The notes below the pieces were generated by a model. That model saw only the letters and a program-made list of their open reading frames with translations, did not search any database and was not told the DNA's origin. Source: a virus. Taken from it: a DNA stretch of 28,138 nucleotides. Position numbers and translations under genes: made by a program. The stretch spans positions 710-28,847 of IMG/VR virus record IMGVR_UViG_3300030116_007557; one strand, 5' to 3'. Positions 21,844-28,138 of the stretch are shown here, piece after piece; position 1 is the first letter of the stretch, and the number at the start of each line of letters is the position of its first letter.

Positions 21844-22452
21844 ATGGCAGATATAGCAAAACAATCAGTTTTAAACAAGAGTAGACTTGATAAGTTTATA
21901 CTCGCCTTCACAGTTCCAGAAGGTTTAAAGGAATATTCTTCTAGAGTACAAAGAGCAACAGGTGTATCAAGCTACTCAAAAGTAATTCCTAATTCTTTAC
22001 AGTATGCTGTAGAAGGTACAGTAGTGCCTTCAGTTAATATACCTCCAATTGATCAGGGATTTGATAGACAGGTAATGAAAGTTTCATCCCATTCCCGTCT
22101 AGGTTATGATGACGTTACTGTCAACTTCAAAATTGACAATCAGTTCAACAATTACTGGTATATATACAGCTGGTTAAACATGATAAGCGATTCTAAACAT
22201 GGTTCTTTTAATTACAGAGATGAGCTAAGAGAAGTCCAAGGTGCAAAAAGAGAAAAAGATTATATGAAAGATTATATGACTGATTTTTCTTTAATTGGTA
22301 TGAATGAATATAATAAAGAGATTATTAAATTTACATATACTAAAGCGTTTCCAATTAGTTTAGGTGGTATTGATTATAATTACCAAACTCAAGGAGAGAT
22401 ACAATCAAGTATTGCTTTCTCCTTCACTCAAATGTTGGTCGAGCTCGTCTAA
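21844..22452 (+). CDS. Tail tube-fold protein (gp19-related)
   Basis: A 202-residue protein with gp19-like features: an opening basic segment, VVPSVNIPPIDQGFDRQVMK, a strand-rich centre (DDVTVNFKIDNQFNNYWYIY) and a C-terminal SLGGIDYNYQTQGEIQSS followed by IAFSFTQM, which resembles the final strands of tube proteins. It differs from the main tube protein at 25345 and could be a tail terminator, tube initiator or minor tube component. AAAGGA upstream gives an unusually good Shine-Dalgarno. It is 17 nt after gp17 and probably read from the same late transcript. Its last 48 nt overlap the gene on the opposite strand. Confidence 0.6.
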   Translation: MADIAKQSVLNKSRLDKFILAFTVPEGLKEYSSRVQRATGVSSYSKVIPNSLQYAVEGTVVPSVNIPPIDQGFDRQVMKVSSHSRLGYDDVTVNFKIDNQFNNYWYIYSWLNMISDSKHGSFNYRDELREVQGAKREKDYMKDYMTDFSLIGMNEYNKEIIKFTYTKAFPISLGGIDYNYQTQGEIQSSIAFSFTQMLVELV

Positions 22453-22863
22453 AACAGTTAAAACTGTACCTTTTGGAAAATTATGTTTAGTTGATGGTAA
22501 TATTCTCTTAACTTTATGAATTCTTTTCTTTTTTAGGTTAACTAGTGTCGTTGCCTCAAATAAAGTCTTAGTGAAAAAGTCTTTTTCCGACTCAAAAACA
22601 GTTACTGTTGATGGTTGTCCTGGTATATCAAATTGTATTTTGATAGGCTTGTAGTTTTTATGTTGCTTCCTATTTTCATTGTATGATTGGGTATGTTTTT
22701 TAATACGCTCTTCTTTTACTGGGTCGGGGGTGTTCTCAATCGTTAGTTTATGTTCATAATTGCGTCTTTCCCAATAATATACATCGTCTTTGAGTTCTTC
22801 CGTGCGCTTCTCGTAGATCTCCTTTACTTCCTCTGGCGATTTGTCTTTAGTCCAATCACTCAT
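22405..22863 (-). CDS. Unknown 152-residue charged protein on the opposite strand
   Basis: Not recognised. I start it at ATG 22863 (MSDWTKDKSPEEVKEIYEKR); the longer frame to 22899 would need a TTG. The N-terminal half is a very charged helix (RTEELKDDVYYWERRNYEHK). A middle part (KPIKIQFDIPGQPSTVTVFE) looks beta-stranded, and a basic stretch follows (NLKKKRIHKVKRILPSTK). It is the only minus-strand gene among plus-strand tail genes, and its end overlaps the tube-like gene by 48 nt in antisense. No canonical late box lies directly before the ATG (TATATATTA only). Codon use looks like its neighbours, and the frame is intact, so it seems to be a real gene. Confidence 0.65.
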   Translation of the reverse strand: MSDWTKDKSPEEVKEIYEKRTEELKDDVYYWERRNYEHKLTIENTPDPVKEERIKKHTQSYNENRKQHKNYKPIKIQFDIPGQPSTVTVFESEKDFFTKTLFEATTLVNLKKKRIHKVKRILPSTKHNFPKGTVLTVLDELDQHLSEGESNT

Positions 22864-22938
22864 ATTAATATATAATTCAATTACCTGGTTAATAAACAAC
22901 TATTTTATATTGTAATCCGAAATAGTTGGCTAGTTTTT

Positions 22939-22946
22939 AATAAATA
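22939..22946 (+). promoter_or_regulatory. Late promoter box AATAAATA upstream of sheath gene
   Basis: AATAAATA on the plus strand in the 111-nt gap before gp18; predicted start near 22952 gives a leader of about 23 nt, the longest late leader in the window. The rest of the gap (22864-22938) shows nothing I can assign. Confidence 0.6.
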
Positions 22947-22974
22947 TTTCTAAGAACTCGAAAGTCAACACATT

Positions 22975-25323
22975 ATGGCACGTACAATTCAATCACCAGG
23001 CGTAGAAGTAAACGAAGTAGATCTTTCCTTGAGGCCAGTCGTACCTACCGGTACAGATATTCTTGTTACAGGGTATGCAGCACAGGGTCCTACTGATGAG
23101 GCATTAGAAGTAACAAGTTTTTCAGAATTTGAGCAAGTTTACGGTAAACCAACCAATTCAGCTGAAAGATACTTTTACCATAGTGCTAAAAATGCTTTTA
23201 ATAGCGATGGAAGAGTAATAACCGCGCGTTTGCCTTATGGTGCTGGTGATGGCCAAGGGTTTGATAAAGATTACAGTGCACTTATTTATCCTGTTTATGC
23301 TCATGATGCTTCTGCGGAAGTAGTTGCAACAAGTGCACAGCATCTTAGTGGTGATGGTGCTGGTCTTTCTCTTAGCGCAGCTGATTCTGGGTTTGTATTT
23401 GGTAAACCTACATTGGTTAAAATGAACGAGGCTATTTATCAAAAAGTAGCTGCTGGTGATTTTACATGGTATGACAGTGTTACAGCTAGCCAGACATTCT
23501 CTACAGGTGCTTCTGCAGATTGGGGCAAAGCTGGTATGATTGTTCTTAATAAAGGACGTACTACAATTAATGATAAGTATGAAGGTTATTATGTAGGTAT
23601 TACTGACAGTGCTCAGCTTAATCCAGCTACTAGTTATGACTCATTTAGAAAGATTGGTACAGTAAATGCAAATAATACTGATGGACATGACATTGATAGC
23701 ATTACAATACCAAGTACACGTTTAAGATTTGCTTTGACTGGTACATCAACTGATGCAACAGATAGCTTATCAGAGACGATTGAAGACGGTATACCATCTT
23801 TTGAGCTTAACTCAACAGAATTTAAAGATACACTCGTTGTTGGTGTTGTAAAATTAAGACAATCTACATTAGGAACTGATCCTCTTGTATTAGACTTTTC
23901 TATTCCAGAAGGTTATGTAGGATCTCTTGATAGTTTCCGACAAGTTAACAACACAACAGGCGGAACACCTAAATCGTTCTTCTTAGGAGAAGTAGAAAAC
24001 AGTTCACCTAACGTAGAAATATTAGTTAATCCTCATATCTCTACTAAATCAGGTACTTGGCAAACTGGTTCTGATAATAACCCATCCAAATTTGTACAGA
24101 TGAGAATAGGAGATGGTTCTGGAGGCTTCTTAGACTCTGGTCTTAACTCATTCTTGTTGGATTACGTTGCATTACCGACAATAGATGGCTTAGCACCGCT
24201 AGGTACATATCAAAAAGCAGATCCAGGTAACAAAGTTATTGGTAATACACCAACAAAACTTAATAGATTATTTGAAAATAGTGCATTAAACAACTTAGAA
24301 GTTGTAAACGTTGATGTTTCAATTGAAGGTGGTTTAGGTACAGTATATGCTGGTGCACAAGCACTAGGTACTGTCGGATATGATGAAGAAGAAAACATCA
24401 ATATTGGTGTTTATGCTGACAGTTCTGGTGTATTTAAGATTTCTGAAGGTTTAACTACAGAAGCCGGTGCACTCAAGCATGAGACATACCGTGATAGTTA
24501 CAGATTAGTGTTTAATGAGTTTAAGGACTTTGCAGAACAGAAACGTAAAGATCATATTCACATTGCTGATGTACCAAGACACTTATTAGTACAGGGCGAG
24601 AATGCTAAAGCATTGGATGATAAGTCAAAATCCTTCTCACAGGCTATATATTGGCCATTAAAACATGTATTTGGTGCATATAACACAAGTTATGTGTCTG
24701 TTTACGGTAACTGGGGCAGAAATTACGATGCAGTTGCAGATAAATTTGTATATACTCCGTTCTCTGCAATTGCTGCAGCTACTTATGCAAATGTTGACGG
24801 AACATTCCAACCATGGTTTGCTCCAGCCGGGTTTACAAGAGGTAGATTCTCCGGTGCTGTTAATTTAGCAATTAAACCTTCACAACGTCAAAGAGACTTG
24901 TTATATAGAATTGGTGTTAACCCAGTTACCCAATTCCCTAATGAAGGATTTGCGATCTTCGGTCAAAAGACCCTATTCAAGAAGCCAAGCGCGTTTGATA
25001 GAGTAAATGTACGAAGATTGTTCTTGTACCTTGAAAAGGTTGTGCGTAATACGATGAGGTTCTTCGTATTCGAACCTAATACATTGCTAACAAGAACACA
25101 GGTTGTTAATATCCTAACTCCTATCTTTGAAAATGCAAAGAATACGGAAGGTGTTTATGATTACTTGATCGTCTGTGATGAACGTAATAATACACCAGAT
25201 ATTATAGACCAAAATGAATTAGTCGTTGATATATACTTGAAACCAGTTAGAGCCGCTGAGTTCATCTTAGTGAACTTCTACGCAACAAGAACTGGCCAAG
25301 ATTTTAACGAGCTTTTGAGTTAA
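22975..25323 (+). CDS. 18: Tail sheath protein, T4 gp18
   Basis: Contractile sheath subunit that surrounds the tube and contracts on infection. The N-terminus MARTIQSPGVEVNEVDLS is the sheath signature (SPGVEVxExD), followed by GYAAQGPTDEALEVTSFSEF (flow to the first domain) and FYHSAKNAFNSDGRVITARL. The conserved C-terminal domain has GRFSGAVNLAIKPSQRQRDL, NPVTQFPNEGFAIFGQKTL and VNVRRLFLYLEKVVRNTMRF, then a C-terminal strand (KPVRAAEFILVNFYATRTGQ) that links neighbouring subunits. At 782 residues it is longer than T4 (659); the extra length lies in the variable middle (about 110-510), which usually faces outward. Confidence 0.96.
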   Translation: MARTIQSPGVEVNEVDLSLRPVVPTGTDILVTGYAAQGPTDEALEVTSFSEFEQVYGKPTNSAERYFYHSAKNAFNSDGRVITARLPYGAGDGQGFDKDYSALIYPVYAHDASAEVVATSAQHLSGDGAGLSLSAADSGFVFGKPTLVKMNEAIYQKVAAGDFTWYDSVTASQTFSTGASADWGKAGMIVLNKGRTTINDKYEGYYVGITDSAQLNPATSYDSFRKIGTVNANNTDGHDIDSITIPSTRLRFALTGTSTDATDSLSETIEDGIPSFELNSTEFKDTLVVGVVKLRQSTLGTDPLVLDFSIPEGYVGSLDSFRQVNNTTGGTPKSFFLGEVENSSPNVEILVNPHISTKSGTWQTGSDNNPSKFVQMRIGDGSGGFLDSGLNSFLLDYVALPTIDGLAPLGTYQKADPGNKVIGNTPTKLNRLFENSALNNLEVVNVDVSIEGGLGTVYAGAQALGTVGYDEEENINIGVYADSSGVFKISEGLTTEAGALKHETYRDSYRLVFNEFKDFAEQKRKDHIHIADVPRHLLVQGENAKALDDKSKSFSQAIYWPLKHVFGAYNTSYVSVYGNWGRNYDAVADKFVYTPFSAIAAATYANVDGTFQPWFAPAGFTRGRFSGAVNLAIKPSQRQRDLLYRIGVNPVTQFPNEGFAIFGQKTLFKKPSAFDRVNVRRLFLYLEKVVRNTMRFFVFEPNTLLTRTQVVNILTPIFENAKNTEGVYDYLIVCDERNNTPDIIDQNELVVDIYLKPVRAAEFILVNFYATRTGQDFNELLS

Positions 25324-25325
25324 CC

Positions 25326-25333
25326 AATAAATA
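25326..25333 (+). promoter_or_regulatory. Late promoter box AATAAATA
   Basis: AATAAATA 11 nt before the tube gene ATG (25345) and 2 nt after the sheath stop; predicted leader about 6 nt. It would allow the abundant tube protein to be made independently of the sheath transcript. Confidence 0.65.
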
Positions 25334-25344
25334 ATTAAAACGTT

Positions 25345-25887
25345 ATGGCAGATATTAAACAAACTATTCAGGACTTTTATAGAGTTGCCCAAGATCGCGA
25401 CTTTCTAAGATCGTTTCAATTCAGAGTACTTGATGTCTCCAACCAAGGAGTGCCAGTCCTTTCACAAGAGGACTTAATCTATGTTACTACCTCTACGCTG
25501 CCATCCCGTTCTATACAGATGTTTGATGTACCATTCATGGGACTCAATTTTCATGTACCTGGTACAGCATCTTATCCTGGTTCTGAAGGTTATGCCTTAA
25601 ACTTTAGAAGTGATAGTGAAGCATCTCTACGTAAAATCTTTGAAGACTGGTCAAATAGTATTTTCAACGATGAAACAAGCAGCGGAGATTTTAAAATACA
25701 TGCTGACTCAACTGTAACACTAGCTCTTCTTGACCAAGATCATAATACAACACAATTATATACATTGTATGGCGTTATCCCAACCGATGTAGGCACTTTA
25801 GATTTTGATATTACCCAAGGTGCTCAAAATGTTAACTTTAGTACTACTATTGCTTATCAATATTGGAGACGAAGAGGTCTTTCCTAA
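25345..25887 (+). CDS. 19: Tail tube protein, T4 gp19
   Basis: Main inner tail tube subunit. At 180 residues it is near T4 gp19 (163). The sequence IQDFYRVAQDRDFLRSFQFRV is the typical marine T4-like tube opening, and SRSIQMFDVPFMGLNFHVPG with TASYPGSEGYALNFRSDSEA is the conserved central hairpin. IFEDWSNSIF, VTLALLDQ and YTLYGVIPTDVGTLDFDIT complete the fold, with VNFSTTIAYQYW at the C-terminus. It lies directly after gp18, as in T4, with its own late box. Confidence 0.95.
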   Translation: MADIKQTIQDFYRVAQDRDFLRSFQFRVLDVSNQGVPVLSQEDLIYVTTSTLPSRSIQMFDVPFMGLNFHVPGTASYPGSEGYALNFRSDSEASLRKIFEDWSNSIFNDETSSGDFKIHADSTVTLALLDQDHNTTQLYTLYGVIPTDVGTLDFDITQGAQNVNFSTTIAYQYWRRRGLS

Positions 25888-25896
25888 TACTCCTAG

Positions 25897-25904
25897 CATA
25901 AATA
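25897..25904 (+). promoter_or_regulatory. Late promoter box CATAAATA
   Basis: CATAAATA 7 nt before ATG 25912; predicted start near 25910 leaves a leader of about 2 nt. Confidence 0.65.
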
Positions 25905-25911
25905 CTTAAAG

Positions 25912-26691
25912 ATGTTAGGCATCTTTAGTAATATATTCACGATTAATGATAACGGTCCCGCGACTCGGGATGGCTTTATGCGTGTTCTTGAAACCTGGGA
26001 AGCTAATTTCGCGTTTGATACTTACTATATGGTTAAATTTAGTATCCCTAATCTTGTCTCTGATAGTGCAATAAAAAATCATGGTGAATTTATAGAAGGT
26101 GTTAATTATGCTAAAAGGAGCTTTAATACCAAAACTTATAGTCAAAACGTTGGTTGTGTATTTTGTACGGGAGTGAGTTTACCTCAAGAAAGTTCACAAG
26201 CTGTTTATCATCCATCCGTGCAAAACAGAGGTTTTATTGGATCTCCTTATATTGTATCTCGAGACACTTTCGTTCCCCTTACAACTGAAGTATACGAATC
26301 AAATTTATCGTATATAGATTTTTTACTTAAACCATGGTCAGTACTTGTAAGTCATCGCGGTTTAGCAGCACCTGCTAATCCAAGAGATAATATTAAAACA
26401 AACATGCAAATATTTGAACTTGCAAAAGGCGGTGAATCAAGAGGTTTATTCGGTACATCAGGCGGTTTAATAACAAGAAAGATAACTACGATATTTGACT
26501 GCTGCCCTGTTAGAATATCTGGTAGAAGAGTCGCTCAACAATCATCTGGTGATATATCAAGATCATCCGTTGAATGGGTCTACAGTAGATATAAACATGA
26601 ACTCCCACGCAGTGCAAAAGCAGCCGCTGATAAAGGTGGTAGTGGAGAAGATTCTGGTTTTGGTATCCTAGGTAGACTATTAGGCATATAA
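25912..26691 (+). CDS. Tube/baseplate-tube protein (gp19/gp54-related)
   Basis: A 259-residue protein with a tube-fold look. WEANFAFDTYYMVKFSIPNL opens the fold, GVSLPQESSQAVYHPSVQNR matches the loop region, and FVPLTTEVYESNLSYIDFLLKPW is the central strand-helix. TTIFDCCPVRISGR and SSVEWVYSRYKHELP close it. It is longer than gp19 and shorter than T4 gp54 (320), the baseplate protein that starts the tube; the Gly-rich C-terminus (GGSGEDSGFGILGRLLGI) is extra. gp54-like tube initiation is a reasonable guess; a minor tube component is the alternative. Own late box. Confidence 0.6.
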   Translation: MLGIFSNIFTINDNGPATRDGFMRVLETWEANFAFDTYYMVKFSIPNLVSDSAIKNHGEFIEGVNYAKRSFNTKTYSQNVGCVFCTGVSLPQESSQAVYHPSVQNRGFIGSPYIVSRDTFVPLTTEVYESNLSYIDFLLKPWSVLVSHRGLAAPANPRDNIKTNMQIFELAKGGESRGLFGTSGGLITRKITTIFDCCPVRISGRRVAQQSSGDISRSSVEWVYSRYKHELPRSAKAAADKGGSGEDSGFGILGRLLGI

Positions 26692-26705
26692 GATTAAATT
26701 TTTAC

Positions 26706-27587
26706 GTGCCTAAGTTTATATATCCAGCTCGTACAACTACAGGTACATACCAACTTACCGAAATAACTCAAGGCATTTACAAAACATTTACTAAAATGAT
26801 TTTGAATAATGATGGGCAATGCCTCAACATTTTCGTTAATAAATTAATTAAAGAGTTAGCAGATAATAATCCCCTTCCTGAAAATCTTAATGTAATAGAT
26901 AAATTAGTTCTTTTATTAGATGCAAGATGTTATAGCATATCCCCTATTATAGATCTAGCTAAAGAGGTTGAAAAGAAAAAACTTAACTATCAACTTGATA
27001 TAAACAAAGTAATTGATTCTATTCTACAGCTTGAATATGATAAAGAGTTTAGCTATACAACTAAAGCAATTAACTGCAAAGCAACTCTTCCTAGACAGTT
27101 AATATATAATGAACCTGGGGATATATTTGTAGATAGTCTATCTTATCTGGAATTAAATGGAGATGTTATTACTCTAGACTTTTCTTTCCAAGATAAAAAG
27201 AAACTGGTTGATAAATTACCACCAATACTATTAACCGAATATTTAAAATTTATTGGCCAGGTAGAGGATAAAATCAAAACTATAGACGTAGTTAGCTTAC
27301 CGGAAGATATATCAGAAGAAAAATATCCGATTTCAATTTTTGGGAATAATATTGTACAACTTTTAAGCCTGTTCTTTTATTTAGATTTAGCAACCACACA
27401 TCAAAATGAATATCAGTTAATACGTAACTTTAATTTTACTGTTGAACAAATTAACAATACACCACCTGCAGAGATAACATTATACTATAATTATATTGCT
27501 GCAGAAGCAGAAGAAGCTAAGAGGGAACAACAAAAAGCTTCTCAATCATCTGATGGGGTATCTTTTCCAGCTGGATTAAGTCATTAA
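26706..27587 (+). CDS. Baseplate-hub assembly family protein candidate (gp26/gp51-like)
   Basis: A 293-residue protein begun by GTG 26706 (MPKFIYPARTTTGTYQLTEI). The segment IDKLVLLLDARCYSISPIID at about 64-83 resembles the IDxxxLLxxLRxxSxG part of the T4 gp26/gp51 baseplate-hub family, as does the similar part of the next gene (IDKEVVLFGLRYATDTK). A large helical middle and a charged C-terminal helix (YIAAEAEEAKREQQKASQ) follow. The position between a tube-initiator-like gene and a gp26-like gene agrees. Similarity is judged by eye and is weak, so the name is provisional; no Shine-Dalgarno or late box is evident, so it is probably read from the preceding transcript. Confidence 0.5.
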   Translation: MPKFIYPARTTTGTYQLTEITQGIYKTFTKMILNNDGQCLNIFVNKLIKELADNNPLPENLNVIDKLVLLLDARCYSISPIIDLAKEVEKKKLNYQLDINKVIDSILQLEYDKEFSYTTKAINCKATLPRQLIYNEPGDIFVDSLSYLELNGDVITLDFSFQDKKKLVDKLPPILLTEYLKFIGQVEDKIKTIDVVSLPEDISEEKYPISIFGNNIVQLLSLFFYLDLATTHQNEYQLIRNFNFTVEQINNTPPAEITLYYNYIAAEAEEAKREQQKASQSSDGVSFPAGLSH

Positions 27588-27605
27588 AAATAGTAAATTA
27601 TTAAA

Positions 27606-28138
27606 ATGGATACGTTTCTAGATACGCTTAAGCAAGTTGAAGAGTTTGCTGCTGAAAATACAGTAGCATTACATTGTCCAGTTGCTGGTGTTGAGCTTAA
27701 TTTTAAACCTTTAACAGTTGAGCAAACAAAACTAATGTTAAAGTCTCAGATTGATACTAGCTCTGATGTTGTTGAGTCAGGTGTTACCCTTGCCAATACA
27801 TATAATGATATTGTACTGCAAAATTGTATAGAAGGAAAAGAGACTGCCAATGGTTTATCAAATATTGATAAAGAAGTTGTCTTATTTGGTTTAAGATATG
27901 CAACAGATACAAAATATACTGTTGAAGATAAGAAAGTAGATTTAAATGTAGTTAATGAAAATATTAAAACGTTAAAACCAGATAAAAAAGTTATTAGTGC
28001 ATCTAAAACATTAAAATTTAAAACCGGTAATATTGTAGTTGAGACATCTTTACCAACTATTGCAAAAGATACAGCGTATAATAAAGCAGTACTACGCAAA
28101 GTTAAGAGCAAAAAGATAAACGATATTGTTATTGAGAT
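27606..28138 (+). CDS. Baseplate hub subunit candidate, gp26-like (3' end outside window)
   Basis: Open from ATG 27606 to the window edge without a stop; 177 codons are visible. The N-terminus (FLDTLKQVEEFAAENT), the strand with VAGVELNFKPLTVEQTKLML (compare the VKFRPFLVKEEKILL type of gp26) and NIDKEVVLFGLRYATDTKYT agree with the T4 baseplate-hub gp26 family. The visible C-terminal part is lysine-rich with beta character (SASKTLKFKTGNIVVETSLP). It follows the previous gene by 18 nt with no promoter-like box between. Confidence 0.6.
   Translation, partial: MDTFLDTLKQVEEFAAENTVALHCPVAGVELNFKPLTVEQTKLMLKSQIDTSSDVVESGVTLANTYNDIVLQNCIEGKETANGLSNIDKEVVLFGLRYATDTKYTVEDKKVDLNVVNENIKTLKPDKKVISASKTLKFKTGNIVVETSLPTIAKDTAYNKAVLRKVKSKKINDIVIE

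Noticed and set aside
22454-22467. Small inverted repeat ACAGTT-AA-AACTGT after the tube-like gene, followed by TTTT, as a terminator
   Set aside because: The stem is short, AT-rich and has a two-base loop; it also lies inside the opposing gene. Too weak to call.
24665-24868. 67-codon frame within gp18
   Set aside because: Shadow of the sheath gene; no independent signal.
1-28138. tRNA genes, CRISPR arrays, insertion sequences, att sites, inteins or introns
   Set aside because: Reading both strands I saw no cloverleaf with a TTCGAATCC-type arm, no spaced direct repeats, no transposase, and no interrupted conserved gene. A tRNA or covariance-model scan would settle the RNA question.

Overview
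This window is part of the genome of a T4-like (Tevenvirinae-related, contractile-tailed) bacteriophage. Replication proteins of the T4 type (helicase gp41, ssDNA-binding gp32, sliding clamp gp45, RNase H, primase gp61 and a likely helicase loader gp59) sit beside T4-type virion genes (terminase gp17, sheath gp18, tube gp19, neck gp14, baseplate-hub family proteins). The DNA is AT-rich, genes are packed with ATGA or TAATG overlaps, and Shine-Dalgarno sequences are scarce. Together with host-like metabolic genes (GMP reductase, dTDP-sugar enzymes), this resembles marine T4-like phages such as those of cyanobacteria or SAR11. The host is inference only; no host gene is present.

Layout. (1) 1-2916, plus strand: the end of an unidentified gene, then guaC, a small P-loop kinase, a stand-alone class II glutamine amidotransferase and a glycosyltransferase, all overlapping like one transcription unit. 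(2) 2901-12951, plus strand: the replication module, in the order 41, a DHH-like protein with a broken signature, an unknown in the position of T4 gene 33, 59, 32, a proline-rich protein, 45, two unknowns, an RmlD-like reductase, rmlB, an unknown, rnh, an unknown and 61. (3) 12948-13788, minus strand: two late genes. (4) 13828-15601, plus strand: five small late genes, one a membrane-anchored zinc-ribbon protein. (5) 15598-20027, minus strand: gp14 coupled to a nucleotidyltransferase-fold protein, a possible lysis set (holin-like, lipoprotein, short membrane protein), an acidic low-complexity protein and a glycosyltransferase, with two rho-independent terminators. (6) 20051 to the end, plus strand: terminase, tube-like protein, sheath, tube, a second tube/gp54-like protein, and two proteins of the gp26/gp51 baseplate-hub type, the last cut by the window edge; one minus-strand gene is inserted at 22405-22863.

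Regulation. In the late half, T4-type late boxes (TATAAATA and variants NATAAATA or CTAAATA) lie directly before most transcription-unit starts, usually 5-13 nt before the start codon. With the T4 geometry this predicts nearly leaderless mRNAs. A perfect palindrome, CTAAATATATTTAG, serves both directions between the terminase and a glycosyltransferase gene. The early half lacks such boxes at its gene starts, apart from one badly placed match before gp61.

How the genes work together. The replication module supplies helicase, loader, ssDNA binding, clamp, primer removal and primase. guaC can turn GMP into IMP, which would suit a phage needing more adenine than guanine nucleotides. RmlB and the RmlD-like enzyme could make a dTDP-sugar for the two glycosyltransferases. 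The rest packages DNA and builds the neck, tail and baseplate. I saw no tRNA, CRISPR array, insertion sequence or att site, and no gene-free stretch over 300 bases; the longest gap (22864-22974) holds the sheath-gene late promoter.
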